Assembly (NCBI RefSeq): GCF_023273855.1
Contig: NZ_CP096884.1
Coordinates: forward strand, 2,914,001-2,978,000
Direction: 5' to 3'
Origin: Seonamhaeicola sp. ML3
GTDB taxonomy: Bacteria > Bacteroidota > Bacteroidia > Flavobacteriales > Flavobacteriaceae
DNA: 64,000 nucleotides
In this document: positions 36,486 through 45,192 of the stretch, piece after piece
How the letters are laid out: each line of letters begins with the position of its first letter
Numbering within the stretch: position 1 is the first letter of the stretch
Notes under the pieces: model-generated
The model's database searches: none
What the model saw: only the letters and a program-made list of their open reading frames with translations
What the model was told of the DNA's origin: nothing
Made by a program: the position numbers and the translations under genes

Positions 36486-37067
36486 ATGCCAAAAGTAGAA
36501 ACATTCGATAAAGCACAGGTTTTAAAACAAGCCACATTGGTCTTTCATGAAAAAGGATACAATGCTGCTTCTATGCAGGATTTGGTAGATGCTACTGGTT
36601 TAAATAGATCTAGTATTTACAATTCTTTTGGTGGAAAGTTAAATCTTTTTATGACTTGTTTAAAATCTTATAAAGAAGATAATTTTAATAAAATAAATGA
36701 ACGGATAAATAATGCCGATAATGGATTAAAAGCTATTGAATTACTATTGGAATTGTATTTAGAAGATATCTTGCAAGACAATAGAGATATGGGCTGCCTT
36801 CTTACCAACTGTGCCACAGAAATGGGAAATCAAGAATCTGTAATTTCTAAATTTTTAGATGCTAACATGACTTCTTTTATTGATTTTCTCACTGATTTAA
36901 TTGGTAAAGCTCAAGAGGAAGGTATTATTAATAACAAACGAACAGCTTCAGAATATGCTTTATATATGTATTCTTCTATTCAAGGATTTAGGACTACAGG
37001 TATATTATTCTCTAAAAAGAAAGATTTAAAAATCTTAATAGAAACAATATTACAAACATTAAAATAA
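36486..37067 (+). CDS. TetR-family transcriptional repressor
   Basis: 193 residues. The N-terminal helix-turn-helix reads QVLKQATLVFHEKGYNAASMQDLVDATGLNRSSIYNSFGGKLNLF, followed by an all-helical ligand-binding domain with a Cys pair (MGCLLTNCATEMGN). It probably represses itself and the following SDR gene; matching palindromes lie before both genes. The inducer is unknown. Confidence 0.92.
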   Translation: MPKVETFDKAQVLKQATLVFHEKGYNAASMQDLVDATGLNRSSIYNSFGGKLNLFMTCLKSYKEDNFNKINERINNADNGLKAIELLLELYLEDILQDNRDMGCLLTNCATEMGNQESVISKFLDANMTSFIDFLTDLIGKAQEEGIINNKRTASEYALYMYSSIQGFRTTGILFSKKKDLKILIETILQTLK

Positions 37068-37079
37068 TTTTTTTTAACC

Positions 37080-37105
37080 TTATTTGAAACGATTGTTTCA
37101 AATAA
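37080..37105. promoter_or_regulatory. Operator-like perfect palindrome before the SDR gene
   Basis: Arms TTATTTGAAAC and GTTTCAAATAA are exact complements (11 bp) with the spacer GATT. It lies 16 bases before the SDR start codon. A near copy precedes the tetR gene. Confidence 0.7.
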
Positions 37106-37120
37106 ATAATTTTAAACATC

Positions 37121-37870
37121 ATGAGTAAACTTAAAAACAAAGTAGCAGTAATAACAGGGGCCAACAGCGGTATTGGTTTAGCGACAGCCAAATTATATCT
37201 TAAAGAAGGTGCAAAGGTTGTATTATCGGGGCGCAGACAAGAGGCATTAGACGAGGTTTCTAAAGATTTAGAAGGCGATTTTATTACAGTATTAGCCGAT
37301 GCTAGTAAACCAGAGGATAACAAAAGATTGATTAGTGAGGCCACGGCGCATTACGGTAATATTGATATCTTATTTTTAAATGCTGGAATTGCACCGGTAT
37401 CTCCAGCCACAGATATAACAGAAGAACACTATAATGAGATTTTCAACATTAATGTAAAATCCCCTATGCTTACTGTAAAAGAGGCGCTTCCATCTTTAAA
37501 CGATGGTGGTTCAATTCTTTTTACAAGTTCTATAGTTCATAAAAAAGGTTTTGATGGTTTAGGGGTATATTCCGCTAGCAAAGGCGCTATTCGTGCTTAT
37601 TCTCGCGTACTAACTTCTGAATTACGTTCACGTGGAATTAGAGTGAATTCTATTGCACCAGGCCCTATAGAAACACCTATATACAGCAAAATGGGCTTGC
37701 CTCAAGATGTTGTTGAAGATATGGGTAAAGGCTTTGCTTCTCAAGTACCACTTGGCAGGTTCGGAAAGTCTGAAGAAGTCGCTAATGCAGCTTTATTTTT
37801 AGCATCTGACGAAGGCTCTTATGTTAATGGTGCCGAGTTAGAAATAGACGGCGGTATCAGTCAGATTTAA
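37121..37870 (+). CDS. Short-chain dehydrogenase/reductase controlled by TetR
   Basis: 249 residues, classical SDR: NAD(P) motif VITGANSGIGLATA, NAG at about 86, YSASKGA catalytic Tyr-Lys, and PGPIETPIYSKMG. The small size and the TetR neighbour suggest inducible reduction of a carbonyl compound or detoxification. A perfect operator-like palindrome sits directly upstream. Followed by a terminator at 37885. Confidence 0.9.
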   Translation: MSKLKNKVAVITGANSGIGLATAKLYLKEGAKVVLSGRRQEALDEVSKDLEGDFITVLADASKPEDNKRLISEATAHYGNIDILFLNAGIAPVSPATDITEEHYNEIFNINVKSPMLTVKEALPSLNDGGSILFTSSIVHKKGFDGLGVYSASKGAIRAYSRVLTSELRSRGIRVNSIAPGPIETPIYSKMGLPQDVVEDMGKGFASQVPLGRFGKSEEVANAALFLASDEGSYVNGAELEIDGGISQI

Positions 37871-37884
37871 TAACTATAAAGTTT

Positions 37885-37920
37885 AAAATCCCTTAGAGAT
37901 TTAAATCCCTGAGGGATTTT
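37885..37920 (+). terminator. Terminator after the SDR gene
   Basis: AAAATCCCTTAG pairs with CTGAGGGATTTT (12 bp, one G-U, 12-base loop). Confidence 0.7.
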
Positions 37921-38027
37921 GCATTTAAGCCTAACCAGCTTGCCTTTGTTGATAACGCGTTAATAATTAAAAAGCTGATTGCAAAAATTGGGATTCAATA
38001 ATATTTACTTTTATTAAAACCGAAATC

Positions 38028-38444
38028 ATGAGCCCAAGACAATCTAACCTAAAAGACATTCGTCCAGACATCCCTTCCGCTTCTATCAATGACAGTATGA
38101 GTAATGAAGAACGCTTTCAAAATTTGGTTTTGAGACCGGTAATTAAACTTCAGAACGATTTGCTAGTCGCTGTATTTAAAAATTACATTGTGAAGCATAA
38201 ATCTGTGTTTTACGATTTAACCATGGAAAAACGCATTGATTACATTGAAAATGCCATTCACAAGGATATGAAATTCCGAAATTCTGTAAAAGGTATGGTC
38301 ATTGGTCTGTTTACAGTTGAAGAATATAGTATCTACACTGAAAATTCTTCAGCACTTAATAAACGTATGATGAACCTTGTAAAAGAGCGTTACCTAAGTC
38401 AAATCCAGTTGTTTGAGAATCCTGAGTTGTTGGCGGCGGTTTAA
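38028..38444 (+). CDS. Conserved-looking protein of unknown function
   Basis: 138 residues, soluble, no signal peptide. Helical composition (SNEERFQNLVLRPVIKLQNDLLVAVFKNYIVKHKSVFYDLTMEKRIDYIENAI) with a basic second half. The full-length, regular composition suggests a real gene. I have a vague memory of the term glyoxalase on similar flavobacterial proteins but see no glyoxalase motif, so no function is given. Flanked by a repeat at 38467. Confidence 0.65.
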   Translation: MSPRQSNLKDIRPDIPSASINDSMSNEERFQNLVLRPVIKLQNDLLVAVFKNYIVKHKSVFYDLTMEKRIDYIENAIHKDMKFRNSVKGMVIGLFTVEEYSIYTENSSALNKRMMNLVKERYLSQIQLFENPELLAAV

Positions 38445-38466
38445 AATTCCTAAGAAAGGTATGTAT

Positions 38467-38536
38467 GTCATGCTGAATTTATTTCAGCATCTGAACGGGT
38501 AATACGGTAAGATTCCGAAACAAGTTCGGAATGACA
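38467..38536. repeat. Dispersed inverted-repeat pair
   Basis: Two hairpins side by side: ATGCTGAA/TTTCAGCAT and ATTCCGAA/TTCGGAAT, the second followed by GACA; the first preceded by GTC. The whole has the GTCAT...ATGAC ends seen in other intergenic repeats here. Confidence 0.6.
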
Positions 38537-38545
38537 CCTAGTTGG

Positions 38546-39229
38546 TTAATCAATCAATGACACCCCATTCAAATCTGTAGTAAGCACATCACTCATATAA
38601 TCAAAAAATGGGCGAACTGCTTTAAATGATGCGGTTACATCATCTAAAAAATCAGAACCCAAAACCTCTTTGTCAGTATATTTTTTGGTGAAAATAAATT
38701 GTTTCTTCTTAATTAAATCTATGGCTTTGTGCTCTTTGCTAAATCCCTTAGGTGCTGTTTTTACTTCATCACCAACAAAGGTATCACCCCAAACAGAATT
38801 AAAATCTTTGTTAGCTAAAATATCGCGGATGTCGCTGTCATCCATTTCAAACTCCTTTCTAATGCGTAATAAATCTGCAGAATTTGGTTCCCAAAACCCC
38901 GTAGCGATAAAACTTTCGTTATTAGGTTGAATATGTAAATAATATCCACCTCTTAATTTGGGCTTCGTTCTATGAAAAGACCCTCCAAAATGGGTTTTAT
39001 AGGGTAGTTTGTTTTTTGAAAAACGGACATCTCTATAAATTCGAAACATCTTCATTTTATCGATGTCATCATGAGTATTAAGTGTTTCAAAAATTGATTG
39101 ATACACACTTTTTACTTCGGCCTCAATGGTTTTGAACTCCTTTTTTCGTTCGTTAAACCAATCCCTGTTATTGTTTTTTTCTAATTGCTTAAAGAAATCT
39201 AGGGCTGCTTTTGGTACAGTAAAACTCAT
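38546..39229 (-). CDS. DUF2461-family protein
   Basis: 227 residues from MSFTVPKAALDFF; a longer start is rejected because it would overlap the TruA-like gene. The pattern ALDFFKQLEKNNNRDWFNERKKEFK and FRIYRDVRFSKNKLPYKTHFGGSFHR fits DUF2461, a widespread family without known function; GGYYLHIQPNNESFIATGFWEP follows. Single gene next to the TruA-like gene on the same strand (55-base gap). Confidence 0.82.
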   Translation of the reverse strand: MSFTVPKAALDFFKQLEKNNNRDWFNERKKEFKTIEAEVKSVYQSIFETLNTHDDIDKMKMFRIYRDVRFSKNKLPYKTHFGGSFHRTKPKLRGGYYLHIQPNNESFIATGFWEPNSADLLRIRKEFEMDDSDIRDILANKDFNSVWGDTFVGDEVKTAPKGFSKEHKAIDLIKKKQFIFTKKYTDKEVLGSDFLDDVTASFKAVRPFFDYMSDVLTTDLNGVSLID

Positions 39230-39284
39230 TGTCGTTTTTTTTGATGATTTGCTTTTAGGAACTGAAATTACAAAAACTACAGCG

Positions 39285-40073
39285 TTATGCAAACTCTACT
39301 TTATTAAGAATTAATCCAGAGGCAGGAGCAATATAATTCATCTTTACGAAAACATCGGGTTGCAAACTGTGTTTTATGTCATAAAGAGATAAATTTCCTT
39401 TACCTAAATCAAACAAAGTCCCCATCATTAATCGTATTTGGTTTCGCATAAAGCCTTTTCCCCGAACTCTAAGTAGATACGATTTTTTTGGGAAGTAGTT
39501 TGCTGTATAAATGGTGTTTTCAACTAATTCACAGGTTTCTATTTGTCTTGTGTACACCCCTTTATCGGTTGGCTTATAACAATAGGATTTTAAATAGTGT
39601 TCGCCTTCAAACAATTTAGCGCCTTGTTTCATTAAATCGATATTTAAATCATCTAAAATGGTCGTCATTATAGGCGCACAAAATGGATGACATTTTTCGC
39701 CATAGGTAAACAAGTAAAAGTATTCTTTTGTTTTTGGGTGATTGATGATATTGAATTTCTCATCAACTTCCTTAATAGCTAAGGCTCTAATATCTTGTGG
39801 AAGATTATAATTGAATAAGGCTAAAAACCCATTTAAGTCTTCAATCTCATGTTGTAAAAACAATTCAAACGTGGCGCTTTCGGCAGATACCATGGCATCT
39901 GTCCTGCCAGAAACCAATGTTTTAAAATATTTCCCTTCCAATATATAATTTAAGGTTCTGTCTACCATTAAATGTAAAGTCTTTACATTGGGTTGCTTTT
40001 GCCACCCATGAAAGCGATACCCTAAATATTGAAAACTGATTAGGTAATAGTATTTTTTAGGCTGAAATTGCAT
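39285..40073 (-). CDS. TruA-like tRNA pseudouridine synthase
   Basis: 262 residues with the TruA fold: YYYLISFQYLGYRFHGWQKQP, the catalytic aspartate in SGRTDAMVSAESATFEL (TruA consensus GRTDAGVHA), and FLLRVRGKGFMRNQIRLMMGTL. It isomerises uridine in the anticodon arm or elsewhere in RNA. Flavobacteria often carry several TruA-type genes, so this may be a paralogue with another target; the His of the motif is Ser here. Confidence 0.82.
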   Translation of the reverse strand: MQFQPKKYYYLISFQYLGYRFHGWQKQPNVKTLHLMVDRTLNYILEGKYFKTLVSGRTDAMVSAESATFELFLQHEIEDLNGFLALFNYNLPQDIRALAIKEVDEKFNIINHPKTKEYFYLFTYGEKCHPFCAPIMTTILDDLNIDLMKQGAKLFEGEHYLKSYCYKPTDKGVYTRQIETCELVENTIYTANYFPKKSYLLRVRGKGFMRNQIRLMMGTLFDLGKGNLSLYDIKHSLQPDVFVKMNYIAPASGLILNKVEFA

Positions 40074-40181
40074 GTGGCAATAATAAGGTTTTTAATTTAA
40101 AAAATGCTTTGGGGATTCACCAAGACTTCCAATAAACCTGTCATTTCTGTGGAAACAGGAACCTGAATAATAAATTTTCTA

Positions 40182-41591
40182 TTATTCAATCCAACAACCG
40201 CTCCAAGCTGTATTTTGTTGCAATGGAACAGTAAAATTAGTGCTATTGTATAGGTTGCCTTCAGCAGTTCCTGTAACATCTTTAAAACGATATGCCCAAC
40301 ACTCATTAGAGTGCTCAACATTATTGTGTTTTAATATGAGATTGTTCATTTGCCAAAAAGCTAAATGTCCATTGGTGATGATATTGTTAGTAATGGACAA
40401 GTTGGAATCTTTGTACATGTACATACCACAGTTATTTAGCCTATTTCTGTGAATAAAGGTTATATCTTGAACTGTTTTTGGGTTATCGTTAGAATACATT
40501 ATAATACCGTTCCAATTGTTTGTAGATTCGGTTCTCATGCTTATATCATTATAACGTACTGTCCATGCAGCGTTTTTCCAATAGACTAAAGGACCATCTA
40601 TATATTCACTATCATTTCCTTGAAGCAATATGTTATTCTCAACGATAACGTTGGTACCGTCTGTATTAACTACATCTCCACCTCTATTGTTATGAAAATA
40701 GTTGCCTCTAATTAATATGCTATCATTTACTCTGCCAGCACCTTCAATATCAATTCCAAATTCTGGTGCAGTGCCATTCGTATGGTGAAATTCGTTATTT
40801 TCTATTAAAATCCCTAAGCCTCCAACTATAGAAACTCCTTGTCTTCTATTATCTGAAAAATTATTACGAGTAATTTCAATATCTCTTAGTCTCTGTTCTT
40901 GACCTACGCCACTGCCTACGATTAAAATCCCATCACCATTGGCTTTCCCAAGAACCATATTCTGAACTATAACAGATTCTGTGTCGCCTTCTATACATAT
41001 TAAATGTCCTTCGTCATGAACTGTTGAACCGTCTGTACTTCTTGGTTCATAGTTATGATTGTCTCTATCTCCAAGAATGGTTCCTCCTGAAATAACTACA
41101 AAAGCCTCATTTTTAATACTAATGGCGCAATAGTTCCATTTATCATTTGGAACCATTTCTATTGTAGCTTTTTGATCCAATAAAAAAGCCATATTACTCT
41201 TTAATCTTATGCCTTCATAATAGTTATCATTACCCTGTTTGCCAATTAAATAATGGCCTTCTGGTAAACAAATCTCACCATAACCCTGAGACACGGCCCA
41301 ATCTATAGCAGTTTGTAAATTCTCTGTAGTTTTAACTGCATCTGTTCTATTGTTAGGAATATCCCATCGTTCTAGTTCTATACAATATCTGTTATCGGAA
41401 ATTTCTGTATAAGGTATTCTTTCTATGGGGTCTTGGGGACCATTAAAGGGATAAGGGTTATTCGGGTCTGTTTGACTTAAAAAAATGCTATTAAAAGAAG
41501 GATTATCATCAGTATCATAGAAACAAGATTGTAACATAATACAAAAAAGGGATATCAAAGATAGTCTTTGAAAGGTTAGGTAGGCAGCCAT
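40182..41591 (-). CDS. Right-handed beta-helix lipoprotein
   Basis: 469 residues: signal peptide with lipobox MLQSC (Cys23), a linker, then a pectate-lyase-like N-cap (DAVKTTENLQTAIDWAVSQGYGEICLPEGHYLIGK) and a long series of NosD/PbH1-type coils (IENNEFHHTN, ILIRGNYFHNNRGGDVVNTDGTNVIVENNILLQGN). Such proteins bind or cut polysaccharides on the cell surface. No catalytic set can be named. Stand-alone gene with a TATATTTG box. Confidence 0.85.
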   Translation of the reverse strand: MAAYLTFQRLSLISLFCIMLQSCFYDTDDNPSFNSIFLSQTDPNNPYPFNGPQDPIERIPYTEISDNRYCIELERWDIPNNRTDAVKTTENLQTAIDWAVSQGYGEICLPEGHYLIGKQGNDNYYEGIRLKSNMAFLLDQKATIEMVPNDKWNYCAISIKNEAFVVISGGTILGDRDNHNYEPRSTDGSTVHDEGHLICIEGDTESVIVQNMVLGKANGDGILIVGSGVGQEQRLRDIEITRNNFSDNRRQGVSIVGGLGILIENNEFHHTNGTAPEFGIDIEGAGRVNDSILIRGNYFHNNRGGDVVNTDGTNVIVENNILLQGNDSEYIDGPLVYWKNAAWTVRYNDISMRTESTNNWNGIIMYSNDNPKTVQDITFIHRNRLNNCGMYMYKDSNLSITNNIITNGHLAFWQMNNLILKHNNVEHSNECWAYRFKDVTGTAEGNLYNSTNFTVPLQQNTAWSGCWIE

Positions 41592-41614
41592 TAATTTGGG
41601 GTTTAATGTTAAAC

Positions 41615-41622
41615 CAAATATA
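41615..41622 (-). promoter_or_regulatory. -7 box of the beta-helix gene
   Basis: TATATTTG on the minus strand ends 23 bases before the ATG at 41591. No -33 TTG at the right distance. Confidence 0.45.
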
Positions 41623-41771
41623 CGATTTAAAAACTAAATTCCGTTTTTATAAAGCAAGCTCAATTTATAGTGTTATCTCGTCTAAAGACCTCACATTGAA
41701 TACCGTTGTTTTATCAATTATGATAAAATTTTTTTAAATTACAGATAATTAACCAATAAAAACTAATTATT

Positions 41772-42191
41772 ATGTCTGATTCAACAAGTAGTAAACCACC
41801 AATTTGGTTCTGGATAGTTAGTCTTATAGCGCTTATTTGGAATGGTATGGGTGTCAAGGCCTATTTAGACCAAGCTTATAATACAGAGGCTTACCAAGAG
41901 ATGTATACTGAGGAAATGCGAGAGATTGCCGCTAATTTCCCCACATGGGTTACGGCAGCCTTTGCTTTAGCAGTTTTTGCAGGCGTTATTGCAGCGTTAC
42001 TTTTAATTCTTCGGAAAAAATTTGCAACACGATTATGGGTTTTATCTCTAATTGCAGTTTTAGCTCAAATGGGTTATGTTCTAATTAACGGCTATGCTTC
42101 TAGCGTAGGAATGACCATAATGATAATAGTTTTGGCTATTGTATTTACATGGTTTTCAAAAATGTCGGCAAGTAAAGGTTGGCTTAATTAG
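41772..42191 (+). CDS. Small inner-membrane protein, unknown
   Basis: 139 residues with about four membrane helices (WFWIVSLIALIWNGMGVKAYL; WVTAAFALAVFAGVIAALLLIL; LWVLSLIAVLAQMGYVLI; MTIMIIVLAIVFTWFSKM). A short acidic loop (NTEAYQEMYTEEMREIAANFP) follows helix 1. Similar flavobacterial proteins exist by memory, without known function. Single gene ended by a strong terminator. Confidence 0.7.
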   Translation: MSDSTSSKPPIWFWIVSLIALIWNGMGVKAYLDQAYNTEAYQEMYTEEMREIAANFPTWVTAAFALAVFAGVIAALLLILRKKFATRLWVLSLIAVLAQMGYVLINGYASSVGMTIMIIVLAIVFTWFSKMSASKGWLN

Positions 42192-42213
42192 ATTAAACCA
42201 CCAATTATATGTT

Positions 42214-42250
42214 GAAGGTATTAGACTTAACCAGCTAATACCTTCTTTTT
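42214..42250 (+). terminator. Intrinsic terminator between the membrane protein and hisIE
   Basis: GAAGGTATTA pairs perfectly with TAATACCTTC (10 bp, 12-base loop) and is followed by five T on the plus strand. Confidence 0.85.
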
Positions 42251-42842
42251 ATTTATGGCGTTTCTTTAATTCTGCCTCTATATCTTTTAATGTGAATCCT
42301 TTAGCTTGAAGTAACATAAGGTAGTGGAATAATAAATCGGCTGATTCATATAAGAATAACTCATCATTATTATCCATGGCCTCAATAACAGTCTCCACGG
42401 CTTCCTCTCCTACTTTTTGGGCCACTTTATTTATTCCTTTTGAGAATAAGCTGGCAACGTAAGACTTAGAAGTATCTTTATTCGCAACACGTTCAGATAT
42501 AACATTTTCTAAGGTTGAGAAAAAACCGTAATTGGGAGTGTTCTCTTCATGCCAACAAGTATCTGTACCGGTATGACAAGTTGGACCAATTGGGTTTGCC
42601 CTAACCAATAGCGTGTCTTTATCGCAATCGTTTTTGATATCAACCAGTTCTAAAAAATTACCACTTTCTTCGCCTTTAGTCCATAAACGCTGTTTACTTC
42701 TGCTAAAAAAAGTAACTTTATTTATTTCAATTGTTTTTTGATAGGCTTCTTCATTCATATAACCTAGCATCAACACATTTTTTGTTGTTGCATCTTGAAT
42801 GATTGCTGGTACTAATCCGTTTGAATCGTATTTTATTTTCAT
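42249..42842 (-). CDS. hisIE: Phosphoribosyl-AMP cyclohydrolase / phosphoribosyl-ATP pyrophosphatase
   Basis: 197 residues from MKIKYDSNGLVPAIIQD; an upstream extension of 17 residues reads through the intergenic repeat and is rejected. The HisI half has WTKGEESGNFLELVDIKNDCDKDTLL and the zinc site GPTCHTGTDTCW. The HisE half (about 105-197) ends with GEEAVETVIEA and ESADLLFHYLMLL. Catalyses steps 2 and 3 of histidine synthesis. Last gene of the his operon. Confidence 0.95.
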   Translation of the reverse strand: MKIKYDSNGLVPAIIQDATTKNVLMLGYMNEEAYQKTIEINKVTFFSRSKQRLWTKGEESGNFLELVDIKNDCDKDTLLVRANPIGPTCHTGTDTCWHEENTPNYGFFSTLENVISERVANKDTSKSYVASLFSKGINKVAQKVGEEAVETVIEAMDNNDELFLYESADLLFHYLMLLQAKGFTLKDIEAELKKRHK

Positions 42843-42844
42843 TT

Positions 42845-42920
42845 TAAAATTGTTGTCATTGCGAATCGCATAGCGATGTGGCAATCTATTCAAAAAGATT
42901 ACTTCGTCATACTTCCTCGT
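42845..42920. repeat. Palindromic repeat between hisF and hisIE
   Basis: The unit starts GTCATTGCGAATCGCATAGCG and ends CTCGTAATGACG, so the two ends read GTCATTgCGA and TCGtAATGAC as inverted copies. Also contains ATCGCATAGCGAT. Confidence 0.65.
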
Positions 42921-42927
42921 AATGACG

Positions 42928-43686
42928 TTATAATCTTACTTCAATATTATGTTCTTTTAATTCTTTCTTTAAATCAGGAATAGGAATTTCACCAAAGTGA
43001 AATACACTAGCGGCTAAAGCAGCATCCGATTTTCCTTCCGTAAAGGTATCAATAAAGTGCTGCACATTTCCTGCTCCACCAGAAGCGATGATTGGTATAT
43101 TCAACTCCTCTGATAATTTTGCCAAAGCTTTATTGGCAAACCCTGCTTTGGTTCCATCGTGGTCCATTGAAGTGAATAATATTTCACCTGCGCCTCTTTG
43201 TTCAACTTCTTTTGCCCACTCAAACAAATCGATATCTGTTGGTATAGTTCCACCCGCAAGGTGTACTTTCCAGGTTCCGTCTTCAATTTGTTTCGCATCA
43301 ATGGCTACAACCACACACTGACTCCCAAATTTGTCCGCTAACTCATTTACTAATTCAGGACGTTTAACCGCTGAAGAATTAATAGATACTTTGTCTGCAC
43401 CATTTTTTAGTAACGCATCAACGTGTTCTACAGAAGAAATTCCACCACCAACAGTAAAAGGAATATTTACCTGTTCAGCTACATGCAATACCATCTCTAA
43501 TGTAGTTGCTCGTGCTTCTAGAGTAGCTGTAATATCTAGGAATACCAATTCATCCGCACCATAATCAGCGTATTGCTTTGCCAGTTCTACTGGGTCTCCA
43601 GCATCACGTAAGTCAACAAAGTTCACACCTTTTACAGTGCGCCCGTTCTTAATATCCAAACACGGTATGATTCTTTTTGTTAGCAT
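42928..43686 (-). CDS. hisF: Imidazole glycerol phosphate synthase cyclase subunit
   Basis: 252 residues, standard length; barrel signatures [23 protein letters not shown] (Asp11 catalytic), [26 protein letters not shown] (Asp130) and GGAGNVQHF. With HisH it turns PRFAR and glutamine-derived ammonia into IGP and AICAR. Confidence 0.96.
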   Translation of the reverse strand: MLTKRIIPCLDIKNGRTVKGVNFVDLRDAGDPVELAKQYADYGADELVFLDITATLEARATTLEMVLHVAEQVNIPFTVGGGISSVEHVDALLKNGADKVSINSSAVKRPELVNELADKFGSQCVVVAIDAKQIEDGTWKVHLAGGTIPTDIDLFEWAKEVEQRGAGEILFTSMDHDGTKAGFANKALAKLSEELNIPIIASGGAGNVQHFIDTFTEGKSDAALAASVFHFGEIPIPDLKKELKEHNIEVRL

Positions 43687-43689
43687 ATT

Positions 43690-43790
43690 TCGAATCGTCA
43701 GTTCGAGTGATGCGGGATTTCGAGCATAGTATCGAGAACTACATTTACTTCTCGATACAATTTTTCGTTCCTCAAAATCACTCGAAGTGA
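43690..43790. repeat. Palindromic repeat between hisA and hisF
   Basis: Nested inverted repeats: GTCAGTTCGAGTGAT with ATCACTCGAAGTGAC at the outer ends, and GTATCGAGAA with TTCTCGATAC inside. Confidence 0.7.
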
Positions 43791-43792
43791 CA

Positions 43793-44539
43793 TTAGTTAT
43801 TATTGATTATATAATCTTCAAGTTGTTTTAAACTAATTTTATTTTCATAAATGGCCTTACCAATTATGGTGCCTTCACAACCTAATTCAGCCAATCTAGG
43901 AAGTTCATCAAATTTTGAAATACCTCCTGATGCAATTAGTTTAAGAGATTCTCTGCTTTGCTCTGAATGACATTGGGCTATCATCTTTTCATATAAGTCA
44001 AATGAAGGGCCTTCTAGCATGCCATCTTTGGCAATATCTGTACAGATAACGTAAGATACGCCCTTGCTCATGTAATTCTTTACGAATGGTATTAATTCTT
44101 CATCAGACTCTTCTAGCCATCCACTAATCGCTATTTTTTCATTATTGGCATCGGCGCCTAAAATGATTTTATCATTTCCGAATTTAGATAACCAGCTTTC
44201 AAAAACATCGGGTTTCTTAACAGCGATACTACCGCCAGTAATTTGTCCAGCACCGGATTCAAAAGCAATTCTTAAATCTTCATCGGTTTTTAAACCACCT
44301 CCAAAATCGATTTTTAAATTAGTTTTGGTTGCTATTTGTTCTAACACCTTATGATTTACAATATGGCTTGCCTTTGCGCCGTCTAAGTCTACCAAATGTA
44401 AATATTCAATGCCATGGTCCTCGTATTGCTTAGCAATCTCTAACGGATTCTCATTATACACTTTCTTTGTGCTGTAGTCTCCTTTAGACAACCTAACGCA
44501 CTTACCTTCAATTATATCTATAGCTGGAATTATTCGCAT
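43793..44539 (-). CDS. hisA: ProFAR isomerase
   Basis: 248 residues: [20 protein letters not shown] (Asp8 catalytic), [25 protein letters not shown] and LIASGGIS. It isomerises ProFAR to PRFAR, step 4. Between residues 189 and 199 the segment [13 protein letters not shown] looks like a translated copy of the GTCATTC repeat family, lying between the helix after GPSF and the strand LIASGG, where HisA proteins usually have a short loop. The frame is kept, so the enzyme is presumably active. The gene starts one base after hisH ends. Confidence 0.95.
   Translation of the reverse strand: MRIIPAIDIIEGKCVRLSKGDYSTKKVYNENPLEIAKQYEDHGIEYLHLVDLDGAKASHIVNHKVLEQIATKTNLKIDFGGGLKTDEDLRIAFESGAGQITGGSIAVKKPDVFESWLSKFGNDKIILGADANNEKIAISGWLEESDEELIPFVKNYMSKGVSYVICTDIAKDGMLEGPSFDLYEKMIAQCHSEQSRESLKLIASGGISKFDELPRLAELGCEGTIIGKAIYENKISLKQLEDYIINNN
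43942..43972 (-). repeat. GTCATTC-family repeat copy inside hisA
   Basis: In the hisA sense GTCATTCAGAGCAAAGCAGA and then GAATCTCT follow the pattern of intergenic units such as GTCATTCAGAACGATAGCGA then GAATCT at 32660. Translated as [10 protein letters not shown]. Confidence 0.7.
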
Positions 44540-44540
44540 T

Positions 44541-45122
44541 TTATAATTCTAAAAAGTTCTTTAATATTTTAGCACCTTCATTTCCACTTTTCTCAGGGTG
44601 GAATTGTGTACCATAAAAGTTCTCATGTTGCAATGCCGATGCATAATTGATTTCGTAATCCGTAGCTGCTATGGTTTCATCACAATGTTCGGCATAATAA
44701 CTGTGAACCAAATACATATATTCGTTCTCTTTGATGCCTTTGAACAAATCTGATTTCAACTCCTTAATCACATTCCAACCCATTTGTGGCACCTTTACAT
44801 CCTGTGAAAAGCGTTTTACATTGGTTTGAAAAATCCCTAAACCTTCGGTATCACCTTCTTCCGTATGTAAACACATGAGCTGCATGCCTAAACAAATCCC
44901 TAATACTGGTTGTTTAAGTTTTGGAATCAATTCATCTAAGCCACTCTCTTTAAGCATAGCCATAGCTGAGCTTGCTTCTCCAACTCCGGGAAATATAACC
45001 TTATCAGCAGCTTTTATTTCTTCTGGATTTTTGGATAAGACCGCATCATACCCCAAACGATTAAAAGCAAACTGAATACTTTTAATATTCCCAGCTCCGT
45101 AATCTATAATTACTAATTTCAT
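44541..45122 (-). CDS. hisH: Imidazole glycerol phosphate synthase glutaminase subunit
   Basis: 193 residues: [19 protein letters not shown], nucleophile Cys in [12 protein letters not shown], and the His-Glu pair in QFHPEKSG. Supplies ammonia to HisF. Followed by hisA with a one-base gap. Confidence 0.96.
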   Translation of the reverse strand: MKLVIIDYGAGNIKSIQFAFNRLGYDAVLSKNPEEIKAADKVIFPGVGEASSAMAMLKESGLDELIPKLKQPVLGICLGMQLMCLHTEEGDTEGLGIFQTNVKRFSQDVKVPQMGWNVIKELKSDLFKGIKENEYMYLVHSYYAEHCDETIAATDYEINYASALQHENFYGTQFHPEKSGNEGAKILKNFLEL

Positions 45123-45126
45123 TTAT

Positions 45127-45190
45127 GAGCTTTTGGCTTTTGGCTTTTGGCTATTAGCTAACTTCTAACAGCGAAAGGCTAAAAGCTTTT
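45127..45190. repeat. Palindromic repeat between hisB and hisH
   Basis: GAGCTTTTGGC is repeated (TTTTGGC twice) at the left; GCTAAAAGCTTTT at the right, with an inner AGCTAACTTC. The core matches the leuC-leuD spacer. Confidence 0.6.
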
Positions 45191-45192
45191 TT

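Noticed and set aside
40097-40321. Minus-strand frame overlapping the end of the beta-helix gene
   Set aside because: Different frame from the main protein with no supporting motif.
42843-42893. Upstream extension of hisIE (17 codons)
   Set aside because: It reads through the palindromic repeat between hisF and hisIE; the true start MKIKYDSNGL fits the family.
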